Assembly: GCF_020184175.1 (NCBI RefSeq)
Contig: NC_065533.1
Coordinates: 53,854,351 to 53,918,350 of the forward strand
Direction: 5' to 3'
DNA: 64,000 nt
DNA from: Aphis gossypii
Lineage: Eukaryota; Arthropoda; Insecta; Hemiptera; Aphididae
Shown here: one piece after another, positions 13,301 to 27,400 of the stretch
Layout: every line of letters begins with the position of its first letter
Numbering within the stretch: position 1 is the stretch's first letter
The notes under the pieces: model-generated
What the model was told of the DNA's origin: nothing
Database searches by the model: none
Seen by the model: the letters and a program-made list of their open reading frames with translations, nothing else
Translations under genes and position numbers: made by a program

Positions 13301-16300
13301 AGTCGTTGAAAAGGGTGATCATACTTGTATCCAAATTTTTAATATATTGATGCGTAAAAGCCTTGGTAATTTGAAATTGACACTAGTTGGAAGAAATTAC
13401 TATGACAAAGAAGCAAAAGTAAGTACTGATTCAAATATTATATTAGGAATTACTACTATTTAGCAACACTATTTTTATGTCTTGTCAAAGTAAAATAGTA
13501 ATAATTTATGGTTATTAATTAATATTAAATTAATGTGATTTAAAAAAAAATTATTGTGTCTATATAGGTTGGGTCGTATAGGTATCTATTCTGAAAAAGT
13601 AATGTTACTTAAAAAATTGTTAAATGATGAACATCTTACATTGTTTTAAGTTTAATGATTTTTATTTTTATAATATTTCAATTTGTTTTTATTTTTACTA
13701 TAATCCTACAGCAACAAGTAATTCAGTTGGTGTTTTAAATGTTTTAATAATGTTTTGGATTAAGAAAATGCTGGGACTTAATACTTTTATTTACATTATG
13801 TTTATTTATATTATCTTATAACAAGATAAAATTTAAAAAAAAAATATAGGGTGCATATTTTTTTTTCTTAAATAAAGTAAATAATAATTATAATAACAAA
13901 AAAATATATAGTACATATTATATACATTAATTATTTAAATTTATTATACAAAAATGAATAATCATTATAGTTGCAAAACAATAAAATTATACACATAATT
14001 TTTTAAATAAATTTTAAAGAAACTAAAGAAATGATATTGAAATTTCAGTCATGTTTGATATATTTTTGTACACTAAAACAGCGCTTCTCAACCTGTGGTA
14101 CGTGAAGCAATCTCCCTTTATAAAAAAAACATAAACGTATTCATTATTAATAATAAAAAAAAAAAATGGCCAGGTGGTAGGTACGTAAAAATTTTCAAAT
14201 TGTATTGGTACCTACGCCAATTTAAAAAAGTTGAGAACCGCTGCATTAAAACATTTAAATTTCCCATCATCGTTTAACGTGGAATAATATCTTAAGTTCA
14301 TTTTTTTAAAATTTTTGTCTTGGATTTTTTATCAAAAAATTATCAAAATATTTTTATGGTTAAAAACTTTAAAATAAACAAAAAAAAAAAGAAATTGTTA
14401 ATCCTATAGTAGGATTTGATAATAAATGATTTAATTATTACAAAAATCCTTTTAATTTACATTGTATTTATTTGTTGTTTATTTTAGACTAATCTTCCAA
14501 ATCATAAACTTGAACTTTGGCCAGGTTATGATACTACAATTGGAGTTTTTGATTATGGTCTATTATTGCGGTCGGAAATCAAAACTAAAATAATGAGAGA
14601 AGACACCGTTCTAGATTTGTTAATAGAATGCTCAAAAAATAAAAGCAGAGACTCTGATTGGATGGTTAGTAATTGTTCTTAATTTATCATAAACTCATCA
14701 TATAAATAGATAGATCAGAGGTGGCCAAACCGCGTCTCGAGAGGCGCATGCGGCTCGCCACATATACTTTTGTAGCTCGCAACTTATCGTAACATTTTTA
14801 CAAACAAATTTTTTTAATATAAATTTATGTGTTTTATAATGATATGACCTTATTTTTTAACATTTGGTGGCCCGCTAGTCTCTTCTCGCTGGCCACCCCT
14901 GCAATATTAATTTAGGTACCAATACAATATTATAATAAAGTTAGATCACAATTATTGTTTAGCTTAAAACCCCTCCTGAAATTAATTTCCAGTTAAGGCC
15001 TTGAAGTTATGTTTAAACATAAAATGAACAAAACATGTACTACTATTATTATTAAAATTAAAAAGAGTTTAAAAATTGTATGTATAAACATATTACATTT
15101 ATTTATTATACATATTATTACACTTGTATTTTGCGACTGACTACGTTTTATTCAATTTCAACAACTGTTTACCCTTTGCAGAAGTGTATTTTAGTAATAT
15201 GATATGATTTAAGTCATCTAAGTTTAAGTATGATAACATTTATAAACTAAGATAATTATTAAACACCGTCGTTAATAGTCTCATTACGAGTACGTCGAAT
15301 AGATTGTACATAGCGTTTAGTTCGATTTATTGTGTTTTTTCAAATTATCGAGTGACTAATGTATTTTTCAATGAAACATTGTAAAAATATTTGTAGATGT
15401 TGATGGTCTGTGTAGACTAGGATTTTATTATAAATAATAAAAATAATAATAATAAAATATGATATTCTATTTTAGATGACTTTTAAATTAGCCGTTTTAG
15501 GAAGTATAGTTCTAACTAGATATAATAACAAGACATATCGAATCGATGATATTGATGAGGAGTCAAGTACTCGATCAACATTTCTTAAAAAAGACGGATC
15601 AAAGATATCATTTATAGACTATTACAAAGAAGTATGTTGTTTATTATTTTATACATCATAATTATAATTTATAGCTTAAAGTAAATTAGGATAATTTTAA
15701 TTTTTCATATTTTATCTGTAAACTTAGCTTAAAGTATTTTTATTTTTATTTTTAGAGATATGGAATAACTATTAGCAATCAAAAACAACCAATGTTGATA
15801 TCAAAAAAGAAAAAATCTTTTAATTGCGTGGAAACAGAGTTGGTGTACTTAGTCCCTGAGTTATGTACTTTGACTGGAATAACTAATAAAATGCGGTAAT
15901 CAAATTTTCAGAATACATTACATAAAGACAATTTACATAAAACAATAATAAATTATGTATTTTATAGGTAATAGAATGATGCTTGTTTAAAAAATGTAAT
16001 GTGTAAAAATGTTATTCATTTCTTTATACTACAACATAAGAAAATCTCAGTTTAATTTTTTATTATATTAATCAATTTTTAAATTTTTTATTGTGTGATA
16101 ACAATAGTGTAGTAATGCTAAATTAAGGAGGGGGCATACTGTATAATATATATTTATTACTTTTAATCATATAAAATTAATCATTTGTGTATGGCATTAT
16201 ATTTATTTATACATTCTATATTCTAATTTTAAATTTAATTATGATGTATACCTATTATTATATATTTTTAATTGTCGACCGATTTAATCAGAAAAGGGCA

Positions 16301-19300
16301 TATTTAAATGCTATTGTATTTTTATCCTCAAAAAATTCATATTATTTTATTATTTTTGAATAAATATTATGTATAGAAACGTGAAAGTGATGAAACATTT
16401 CAATATGACTTAAATCATAATTTTTCTTTTCAAAATGAGTTTTTAAAAATATTTAAACATATTGTATAATATTTATAGGTATATTTTCTATGAATGTTGA
16501 TTAAAAACTTTATGCTCCATTAAAAAATATAAAACTTAATAGATACTACATACTTATTAAGTTATAATATAAAGATGATTTAATATTTATTTTTATTTTT
16601 ATATTACAGTGAGAATAGATATCTCATGCAGGATATAGCACAGCATACAAGAGTGGATCCCAATGGAAGAATCGTCATGTATAATAATTTTATTAAACGG
16701 GTTCTTACTACGCCCAAGGTGAATATTTTTATTGAAATATTGATGAGCATAAACGGATTTCCTTTAATTTTTCTATGCTATTTTAGTCTTCAGATTTATT
16801 AAAAGAGTGGAATTTAACATTGAGTAATGCACTCGTTACAATTCATGGTCGTGTATTGCCACAAGAAAATCTTTACGGTGATAATCACAAATATCCAGCT
16901 GGTTATAACAATAATTGGTCATCAAAATTACGTTCTTTACCCATGTATAATATGATTAAAATACCATGTTGGGCTATAGTAACTCCGTATATGTGGAGTT
17001 CTGATGTTGGGCGATTTGCGAATAGTCTAGTTAAAATAGCAAATAACTTGGGTTTTCCATTACAAAGACCGAGAATGTTAGTATTGATTATTATAATAAT
17101 TAATGCAATTTATCATCTTACCCAAAAACAAAATGTTTAATTTATTTTTTTATTTATTTAGAGTTGAAATTGAGGATATACATATAAGAACGTATTCAAT
17201 TCATTTGGATCGCACAATACATGAATTAAATCCATCATTTATTTTATGCGTCGTTGCATCATCTCGTAATGATCTTTACAATATGATTAAAAGAAAGCTA
17301 TGTATTACGAGAGCAGGTAATCAATTTTTGAAATTTAAACGATAGATTTTATTATAAAATTTAATCTGAATAATTGAATAAGGGTTTAGCTTCAGGTTCT
17401 GATACTTAAATAATTAAGTTAGATTTGTTTTCAGGCCTTGTCATCTGTTTATTATTAGTGGCAACATTGTGAGTCCTCATATTTTACTGAATTTAAGTGC
17501 TTACCACTGATTAGTTTCTTTCATAAATTTATTTGAAACTATAAGCTATATGCCAAACTACGCTTTTTGGTTTTTAGTTGTTGACTACCAAAATTGTACG
17601 TTATGGTAGTCGGTATTCAATATTTATAAACAATTGGTAGATGGATTCATTGTTTTTAACTCATTATTAATCTTACAGTTTATTCCCAATATATTATAAA
17701 TTATTATTTATTTCATTTCATTTTATAACAGAAACAAGGTCTGGCCCAAAGTACAAACCATTATTATTTTTTTTATTGTTGACTTTAACCACAAGGGTTA
17801 TAAGCCTAATTTAAATAAATAAAAATGTAAATTCAATAGTAATGTTTAATTCCAATATCATAATGATGGTGCTGTTTAAACTCAAATATTTTAAATATCT
17901 TGAAATATTATTTTTAGTTCCATCTCAAGTTGTGCTGTTGAAAAATGTACAAAACGAGAAAACTCGTATGTCAGTTTGTACCAAAATTGCCATACAAATT
18001 AATTGTAAACTAGGAGGAGCGCCATGGCGTGTTGTTATCCCTGAACCGGTATGGTTAATACTAAATTATAAATTTGTATTATCTTAATTTAATGTATTGA
18101 TAGAAATTATTTCACGTCAATTTTCAGAATATGATGATAGTTGGTTTTGACGTTTTCCATGATACAAAAAGTGGAAAAAAATCTTATGGTGCATTAATAG
18201 CTACAATGAATGACAGTCACACTTCTTTTTTCAGCTGTGTTGATAAACATGAAAGTGGCCAGGAACTTTCAACACATTTTGGAACTAGTATACATAGTAT
18301 GTATATAGTTATATTATTTATTAATTAAAAATGTTATATTGGTTTTAGTCGTTTTAGAATTCATGCTATCGTTCTAATGTACAATTTACCAACAATATTC
18401 AATATGAATTAGGCCCAAGGCTGGGCAAGTTAACTCTTTTTTTCAATTCGTTAAGTTAAGTTAATTTAAAAAAATCTAAGTTAAGTTTTAAGTTAAAAGT
18501 TACTTTTCTTTTTTATTTAACTTGTTAAAGTTACAAGTTAATTGGGAAAAATAAGTTATTTTTTTTTTTTTCATATAAAACGTATAGTTACAACATTTAC
18601 ATTTCATATTAAAGATTTACAAATAACATATTATTATAATGTAGGTCTTTATATCTTTAAAAAAATTATTTTGCTGTAGGTACTTATAAATTATGAAATC
18701 AAACAAAATAATTAAATTAGTAAATAGTGATTATAATTGGTCACTCCCTCACTCCGAGCAAAATTATTCTTATCATTTCCATGAATGAATCTAAATATAA
18801 CAAACCACAAATTTTAAATTTTAATTAAAACTGAGAGCTTACTAACGTGTATGGGATATTGGGTACGGATAATATTAAATATATGTTTTTCTTTTCTAAA
18901 TAATAATTACCCATATTGCACTATTCTTTAATATTTAGACATATTATATTCTATGAAAAAGAAATAGTATAAAATATTATTCTTTATTTCTCATAAGCCG
19001 TTTGGTTTTCTAAGTGTAAGTTCCATTAACTATTAGTATTGTTTAAGTATACACTAACTATAATAGTATACTATATTTAATCAATAATAGGTCTCTACTT
19101 GTATTTAAACACGTTATTTTAAAATCCAGACATAGGTATTGCAGAACACTTCAATAGTTTATAATATTTAGAATACTCGATATCTACATAATAATATATA
19201 GCAGAATAATTTTATTTAACATAATAATTATTGTTATTATTATTTTTTTTTATTATACAAAATGCAATAATAAATCTTTGAGGTTCTTACAAAGAAAAAA

Positions 19301-21839
19301 AATAACTCAATGTGACTATAAAATAAATAAATGCTTTAAGTTAGAAGTTTCTTTAAAAAAAGTAACTTGTTAAGTAACTTAACTTTTTAACTTAACTTTA
19401 AATTTTTAACTCGTTAATGCCCAGCCTTAAAATTAACTATATGTACTTATGTTTTAGTTTGTGTCGTTCATGGTTTCTTTATTAGAGTATATTGATATTT
19501 GCTCTATACTCCATTTTAGTAGTTTTCTAATAATTTGAATTTCCATTTTTATAAATATATAATATTTAATATCCATTACATATTTGTATAAAAATATATA
19601 TTTTTGAGAATTCTACTTAAACCATCTTTTTTGATTATTAGTTTGTGTACTTGGATTTATAATTCACTTTTAGTAGTTCTACTGCAGTATTGACGTGTCT
19701 CTTACCACTTGAAGAGAAATTATATCTTCATTCATTAGCCATTTAAGATAACATTATGATTATTGATTAGTCTACAAAATGTTATTAAAACAGATCAACA
19801 TAAATAAGAAATGTATGATTTTCAGTGTAATTATTAGGATTAAGAACTTATAAAGAATGATAAAAAGTTGTTTGATCTATAGTTGCTTATGGTGGACCTT
19901 AAATTGTTTTCAAAATCTTTAAATTGCCATTAATGCCTAAAATGATCATTTGGATATACATGATGAAACATCAATCTTGAACATGATTTTAATAAGTTCA
20001 CTCAATTCATCTCCAATTGATTGATTCAATTTCAAAAAAATACATTATATCATATATATCATGGATATTATCTATTTATTGTTAATTTTGTTTTCAATAT
20101 AAACTTTAATTTATTTTTACCCACATTAGCCCTATTACATAAAATACTTTCTACATCAGTCATTTATATTATGTGTCGGTATAGAAAATAATTATTATTT
20201 TATTGGATGTGCTATGACCCCTGAAACACCTGTATTACCAGCAAGTATGTGTAAAAAAATGTAATGCACTTTTGTTAATTAAACAAAATTTGAAATATAA
20301 TGTGGAAAAATATACTACACAGTTGACTTTATTTGTGTCGGTCATTATAAGTTATAAGTGAATTATGCTGCTTTTGAAAATATTAAAATTGAAGTCAATT
20401 ATTACTGACTTAAAGTAGTAAAATACTTTTACTTCAAAAAACTTATAACTTGATCTATAATAAATTATTAGGTACTGACCAGTTTATAATGTAATAGACA
20501 GTAAAATATTAAAGTATTAACTTATTTGAATATTATGGTTTTTTAGAGGCTCTAACTAAATATAGAGAGAAAAATAATAAACTTCCTAATACTATTGTCA
20601 TATACAGAGATGGTGTGGGAGATGGAAACTTATCATATGTTCATAAAGTTGAAGTCGACATGGTAAAGGTTGGTATCTGTATATATAAATATGTTGCCAT
20701 GTGTATTGTACATTGCTTGTAGCCAACGGCTATAGAATAGACTATTCTATAATCAATGCTTATAACTAAATTTAATGTAAACATTTTTCTTTATAGAAAA
20801 CTTGTAAAGAATTGTACGGGGATAAAAAATTTGGTTTGGCCTTTATTATAGTTAAAAAACGTATCGGTGCAAGATTTTTTTTAAACACTAAAGAAGAAAG
20901 AGAACATTATCAAAATCCACCAGTTGGAACAATTGTTGATAGTGGTATCACTGACCCAACTATGTGAGTATTCATCAATACAAATTATATTCATCAAACA
21001 CATATCTACATTTTAGAGTTTTAGACATTTAAGATTTTCAACTTATTACAATATTTGTTTTTAATTTATGCAAGAATAATCAAATTATTTGTTTATTATA
21101 AATGCAACACAATTTCCTATTTAATTAGTTTGAGTTTGAAAATGTAATATAAGTTTTTCATAAGCTGATTTTACAGCATTTTAAAAGTTGAATATTTAAA
21201 CAAAAAGTAATATTTTAAAAATATATATCATAAGGAAAAAGCACTCTGATTAATGATTTGATAAATAAAATTGAATACCTATTACCTACATAAACACATA
21301 ATATTAATATAATGTAATATACAAGGATGTAAATATCTTATTTTGCCATGTTGGCATAATAGAAATTACTTTCAAACTAATCTACTATCACTGGGTACAC
21401 AATTGTATTATTACAAAATCTGTTAGAGCAAATCAACATCAACATTTTTTTGATAATATAAAAATAATTTTACCTTTATGCATTATAGGTATGATTTCTA
21501 TCTGGTGTCTCAGCATGTAACCATGGGTACAGTGACCCCAACTCACTATAATGTAATTGTGGATACTCTCAATGAAACTGCTACTAAGCCAATTACACCC
21601 AATGTTATGCAACAACTGACTTATAAATTAACTCACATGTACTACAATTGGACGGTAAGTATTAATTATAAACATAAAATCATTGATGAACATTAATAAA
21701 TTGAACGGTTATTTTTTTTTAGGGCACTGTAAGAGTTCCTGCTCTATGTCAACTGGCACACAAATTAGCTTATTTGGCTGGACAGTCACTTCAAAGTAAT
21801 CCAAATTCTGGTTTGGAAGATTCGCTGTACTTTTTATAA
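10313..21839 (+). CDS. piwi: PIWI-clade Argonaute protein (Piwi/Aubergine-like), 17 coding exons
   Basis: Predicted piRNA-guided slicer. Coding exons: 10313-10471, 10554-10608, 12521-12634, 12948-13159, 13233-13418, 14488-14664, 15476-15631, 15756-15895, 16610-16718, 16787-17076, 17162-17316, 17918-18048, 18128-18296, 20547-20668, 20797-20963, 21489-21654, 21723-21839. All introns are GT-AG, all junction phases agree, and the sum is 2,625 nt (874 residues), a usual PIWI length. The N-terminus has RG repeats (MENPWRGRGRARG), typical sites for symmetric arginine methylation and Tudor binding. The PAZ domain lies at about 250-390. The MID pocket shows Y572, K576, Q588 and K615. The slicer tetrad appears intact: D636 (VGFDVFHD), E674 (ESGQEL), D706 (YRDGVGDG) and H849 (QLAHKLA). 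The protein ends LYFL, as PIWI proteins do. Domain limits are by eye. Aphids carry several PIWI paralogues, so Piwi versus Aub is not settled; Ago3 seems less likely. Confidence 0.95.
14079..14243. mobile_element. hAT (Charlie-like) MITE, 165 bp, in a PIWI gene intron
   Basis: Inverted ends CAGCGCTTCTCAACCTGTGG and (complement of right end) CAGCGGTTCTCAAC are the classic hAT form. The flanks CACTAAAA (14071-14078) and CATTAAAA (14244-14251) make an 8-bp target duplication with one change. No coding content. Confidence 0.8.
14716..14901. mobile_element. hAT MITE, 186 bp, in a PIWI gene intron
   Basis: Left end CAGAGGTGGCCAAAC and complement of right end CAGGGGTGGCCAGCG form hAT-type inverted repeats. 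The interior is AT-rich. No convincing 8-bp target duplication remains, which fits an old copy. Confidence 0.7.
18417..19428. mobile_element. hAT-like element, about 1 kb, in the intron between two PIWI catalytic exons
   Basis: The left end AAGGCTGGGCAAGTTAAC is mirrored by the complement of the right end AAGGCTGGGCATTAACGAG. Both ends continue into subterminal repeats of TTAAGTTA/AACTTAAC. No transposase frame is visible. The element enlarges the intron 18297-20546, which separates the exon with D636 and E674 from the exon with D706. Confidence 0.7.
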
Positions 21840-22016
21840 GTTTTTTCACTGGCCACTAGATATAGACTTAAATCTAACACATATCAAATTTGAATATGTT
21901 TTATTTTCACTTTTTACTTATTTTAAATATAACTTTTTTTTATATGTATTTAATAACATATCACTTAATATTATGTAAGTTTTATTTAACTAATGCGGTT
22001 TGCTTGAACCTTTTAC

Positions 22017-22022
22017 AATAAA
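22017..22022 (+). terminator. Polyadenylation signal for the PIWI-family gene
   Basis: AATAAA lies 178 nt after the stop codon at 21837-21839, on the coding strand. Confidence 0.6.
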
Positions 22023-22728
22023 TCTTTTCCTCAGTTTAAATAAATAATTCTATATTATGCATATTTATTCTGTGATAACATTTTAAACCTGATATCATTA
22101 AAATACTTGAAATGTCTACATAGCTACTAACATGTTAGAAGTGTTAGGTTCATCCTCGAGTTGATATTGAATTTATAATGTGTGGAGTGAAATTGGAGAT
22201 AATACACTACCTTGAAACACCAGATTTTGCCAGTGACATTTGTCAAGGAAGCGCATAGTGCAAATTATAGACAAATAAATATCATATTGATTTTTCTGTT
22301 GCAAACCAATTCATTTATTTGAAAATTCATGTTTTAACATAATATATATACTTGAGAATATTATTTTAAAATCATACCATAGAAACTATGGTTAATGTAA
22401 TATTATAAATTTTAAGTAAACTATTAATTAGTTTTTAATTTGATAAAAATAAGTTTATAGTTATATTTTTATTATTCTTGATAAAAAGAAATATTTACAA
22501 GTATATTGCATTTTTAGATTTTGGGTGGAGTGATGAATATATTGATTTTACAGTATGTTTTTTTTAGCATTTATATTTTGAGAATAGTTTTGGATAATAA
22601 ATTTCATCTAATTTGTACTTTTTAAAGATCAACATTCAATATTAAAAATACTTAGTATGTTTTTATTAACCAAAAAAAAAAAAAAAAAGAAGAAAAATAT
22701 ACAAATAGATATCATTGTTATTTATAAA

Positions 22729-23201
22729 GGTAGGCATGTTAATGAAAATAATTAACTGTGGCTAGTTAAGCTAATTTGATTAAATTACCTTCAGTTACAG
22801 TTTAAAAGTTAACAACAAAAAAAATTAACTAGATAAGTTAAAAGTTCAGATAGAAAATAAAATTAATATAACTCAGTTAAAAAAAGTTAATTTTTTTTCA
22901 AATCATAACATTCATTAGTCATAAATTGCACTATTATTTTGATTTGTACAAACATTTACCAAGACTCTTAGCACTGTGTAAACATAAAATTTAAAATTAT
23001 TTTATAGTATATACTATATTGTTACTAGAAACTTATAGGCTACATCTAAATAAAAAATACATAAAAAAATTAAAATTTATTTAACTGTACAAGAATGATA
23101 ATTAACTATAAAAAGCTAAGTTGGTACAATATAAATTTTAACTGAAAAAGTTAATAAGTTTAAAATTAAAATAACTAACTAGTTAAGATAATGCCCACCA
23201 T
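22729..23201. mobile_element. hAT-like element related to the one at 18417
   Basis: Left end GGTAGGCATGTTAATG and complement of right end GGTGGGCATTATCTTAAC are inverted, with internal GTTAACTAGTTAA-type repeats. The TGGGCA-N-TTAAC end is shared with the larger element inside the PIWI gene. No coding frame. Confidence 0.55.
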
Positions 23202-24225
23202 TATTATTTAATAGGACTTAATGATTAGGTACATGTATCTATTTCATAATGGTTTTTGATATAGCTATTAAAATCATTTATTTAACTTTTAGTATTACGG
23301 ATTACGGTAGGTTTTCAATTTTTCTTCACAGTTGTTCCAAATACCCTCTTGAGTGTCACCATTGGTATTATATATAAGTGTTAAGGTTTTTAGCGTGCCA
23401 TTTAAATAATTTAACAATTTTTTTCATAAGTTTATACCAAATGAGCCTACAAATTATCTTTTATTTTAGGTAATATCAGACTTTAATTTATTGTGGCATA
23501 GATTTGGAAAATAACCGTATCTCACATAAACAATTTTAAATAACATATTCTTGAGTTGGAATACCTGACTATTAGGTACCTACCACAAAATAAAACGTTG
23601 AATGTTATATACCAAAAGGTTTTGACTTAAGTCATCTTAAATATTCATAAACAAAGTTAAATTATACAAATTATAATTATAATATTACAGACTCATTATT
23701 CATTATTCTAGAATCATTTGTAAATATTATTATTATAATTTTTTTTATTTGTAATTCAACTACTAGTTACTACTATTTAGCACTTAATAAATTATAATTT
23801 TTTTTCTTCTCTACAACACTACTACTAAAAACTACACACGGGCGAAACCTAACCAAACAGTTAACTTATATAACTCCACATTTAATAACATATTTTTATA
23901 AATACCTACTGTAAGACAGTCAAAATAAGCATAGTATAAATAGTATAATATCCTAAAATAAATCAAAAATTGCATTCTACATAGTAGAATTCATAATAAT
24001 ATAATGAACGTAAAAAGTTTTAAATCCCCGCAAATTTGTTTTTGACATAAAATTTAATAATTAATATTGTTAAAAAACGTAATATTGTTCAAATTTAACC
24101 TTTAAATGCATAAAAAAAATGTTTATGTATTTTTATACAGATATAAGAATAACTTTTGTGGTATTTTGTATTAAATTTTAGGAATTTTTATCTAGTGAGA
24201 AATTTTTTATCAGCTTTATATAAAA
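23202..24225. other. Gene-free AT-rich stretch
   Basis: No exon-like sequence, domain or clear repeat boundary could be supported here. Confidence 0.4.
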
Positions 24226-24461
24226 AAAAGCGGGCAAGTGAGTACCGCTCTACTGTACATTAGGTGCCGTATGGATCATTATTATATATAATAGGAGTGT
24301 TAAATTTGAATCCAATGATAGTTATCATTGTATACAAAAAACGATTCTGAACGAAGATGATTTGTTAGTCTAGGATATAATTTCTAGTGGTTGGTGAAAA
24401 AGGTGGTTTATGTTTTAATGGCCTGAATACAACAAAATTTAAGTTCTTTTATAATAATTGT
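24226..24461 (+). repeat. Diverged copy of the AGCGGGCAAGTG repeat
   Basis: Matches 25141-25372 in direct orientation, including AAAGCGGGCAAGTG, TGTACATTAGG, TTAAATTTGAAT, GATTCTGAACGAAGATGATT and GGTTTATGTTTTAATGGCC. It diverges from that copy exactly where the large palindrome begins (24463), so the palindrome may have arisen or landed inside this copy. Confidence 0.75.
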
Positions 24462-24462
24462 T

Positions 24463-27400
24463 AATTTTTATCAAAGCCATGTTGGGTTCTTACAAGGGAC
24501 ACACTTTCTGATAGTACGGGCACTAAGTTGAGGAAATATCACTTGTTCTCTTAAAAATGAGTAGGTATGTTGAAGTTGACCTGTTCATAAAATATATATA
24601 ATAATAATTTAAACGTAAGTTTGTTTGATTGTTGTATTCACACCAAATTCATAATAAAAATTGTTACTTAATTTAACAAATTTTATTATTTTAAAATATG
24701 TAAAAATATATAATAATGTAAAATTGAATAGGTACCTAATTGTGAACACTTGACATTTTTACCAAGTGTTTGTATTATCATTTATATAATATATAATATA
24801 ATTTTATTAATTTTAAAATATTTTGACTTATGCTGTTTGTTTATAAACAAATGAAATTTTCGATGTTTATATTAATTGGTTAAGATTTTTGATACTTTAA
24901 TACAAGGCTCTTAATAGGTTTATTTCCTAATTAGAAAATAATTTTCAAAAATGCGTATTCGCAATACTTTTTATAAGTAGGTAGATATTAAAATTTTGAA
25001 TTTATTTTTGAAAAAAATCGCCAAACTCGAAAAATACAAATTATTTTGTAGTAAGAAATTCTTAAAATAGTATCTTTTTATACTTAAAATTCGGAAATTT
25101 AATACAAGATTCTTTATACATTTGGCCACATATAATTAAAAAAAAGCGGGCAAGTGGGTACCGTTCTGCTGTACATTAGGGGGTGGGGTTGACCACGGAC
25201 TAGGGCAGGTTAAATTTGAATGCAATGATAGGTATCATTGTATACGAAAAACGATTCTGAACGAAGATGATTTGTCAGCCTAGGATATAATTTCTAGTGG
25301 TTGGTGAAAAAGGTGGTTTATGTTTTAATGGCCTGAATACAACAAAATTTAAGTTCTTTTATAATAATTGTAAGCTAAACTTATGAAAAACCTTGTATTA
25401 AATTTTTAACTCTTAGCTACTTATACAAAAATTTTTATGAAATATACCTACAAAATAATTTGCAAGTATTCATAGTTTTGACGAATTTTTGTAAATATTT
25501 GAACTTCAAATGCTAATAAAAAAAATTGCGCCTATGTATTCTTATAATTTTTTAATCACTATAAGAATAACTTATGAGGAACTTTGTATTAAATTTTCAA
25601 GTATTTTGATAGGGCCAAAAAAATTTTATCGACACATAAAAAAACAATTTTCAGAAAAATTGAAAATTTCAGTTGTCTATAAATAGCTCAAAAAAAGTCA
25701 AAATATTTTGAAATTTAAATCACGTAAAGAAAACGCGAATCTTCATAACTGGTAAAATTTTCAAATAACTACGACTTATACTTTTTGAATAATAACAAAT
25801 ATTTAAAATCGTTTGAGGATAAATCGTTATCGTTACGCTATTTCGTTAAAATTTAAAATTCAAACGCACTTAAAATTTTTCCTATAATGATGCTTCTAGT
25901 TTTCTCTATAGATACTTGAAGGTAAACTTATGGAAAACTTAGTGTTGTATTTTTAATCCTTAGTTATAAACACAAAAAATTTTATGATTTTTCAACTTCA
26001 AATAATTTGCAAATATTCATGCTTTTGACGAATTTTTGTAAATATTTGAACTTCAAATGCTAATAAAAAAAAATTGTGCCTATGTATTCTTATAATTTTT
26101 TAATCACTATAAGAATAACTTATGAGGAACTTTGTATAAAATTTTCAAGTATTATGATAGGGCCAAAAAAATTTTATCGACCCTTCAAAAAAAAATTTTC
26201 AGAAAATTTTTTTTTTTATAAGCGTTTTCAGTTCAAATTTTTACGAAATCTGTCGAAAACGCGAAAATTTGCAAGTAATTTTGAAGTTGAAAAATCATAA
26301 AATTTTTTTCTTTTATAACTAAGTTTTGAAAATTTGGTACAAGGTTCTCCATAAATTTTTCTTCAAATATCTGTAAAAAAAACTCTACCGGATTCAGACA
26401 AAAAATTTTTATGAGTGTTTGTAATTTAAATTTTTACAAAATCGCGTTAAATAACGGTTTAGCCTCAAACGATTTTAAATATTTGTTATTATTCAAAAAA
26501 TATAAGTCGTAGATACTTGAAAATTTCACCAGTTATTTAAATTGTCATTTTATTTTACGTGATTCAAATTTCAAAATATTTTGACTTTTTTTGAGCTATT
26601 TATAGACAACTGAAATTTTCAATTTTTCTGAAAATTTTTTTTTGAAGGGTCGATAAAATTTTTTTGGCCCTATCATAATACTTGAAAATTTTATACAAAG
26701 TTCCTCATAAGTTATTCTTATAGTGATTAAAAAATTATAAGAATACATAGGCACAATTTTTTTTTATTAGCATTTGAAGTTCAAATATTTACAAAAATTC
26801 GTCAAAAGCATGAATATTTGCAAATTATTTGAAGTTGAAAAATCATAAAATTTTTTGTGTTTATAACTAAGGATTAAAAATACAACACTAAGTTTTCCAT
26901 AAGTTTACCTTCAAGTATCTATAGAGAAAACTAGAAGCATCATTATAGGAAAAATTTTAAGTGCGTTTGAATTTTAAATTTTAACGAAATAGCGTAACGA
27001 TAACGATTTATCCTCAAACGATTTTAAATATTTGTTATTATTCAAAAAGTATAAGTCGTAGTTATTTGAAAATTTTACCAGTTATGAAGATTCGCGTTTT
27101 CTTTACGTGATTTAAATTTCAAAATATTTTGACTTTTTTTGAGCTATTTATAGACAACTGAAATTTTCAATTTTTCTGAAAATTGTTTTTTTATGTGTCG
27201 ATAAAATTTTTTTGGCCCTATCAAAATACTTGAAAATTTAATACAAAGTTCCTCATAAGTTATTCTTATAGTGATTAAAAAATTATAAGAATACATAGGC
27301 GCAATTTTTTTTATTAGCATTTGAAGTTCAAATATTTACAAAAATTCGTCAAAACTATGAATACTTGCAAATTATTTTGTAGGTATATTTCATAAAAATT

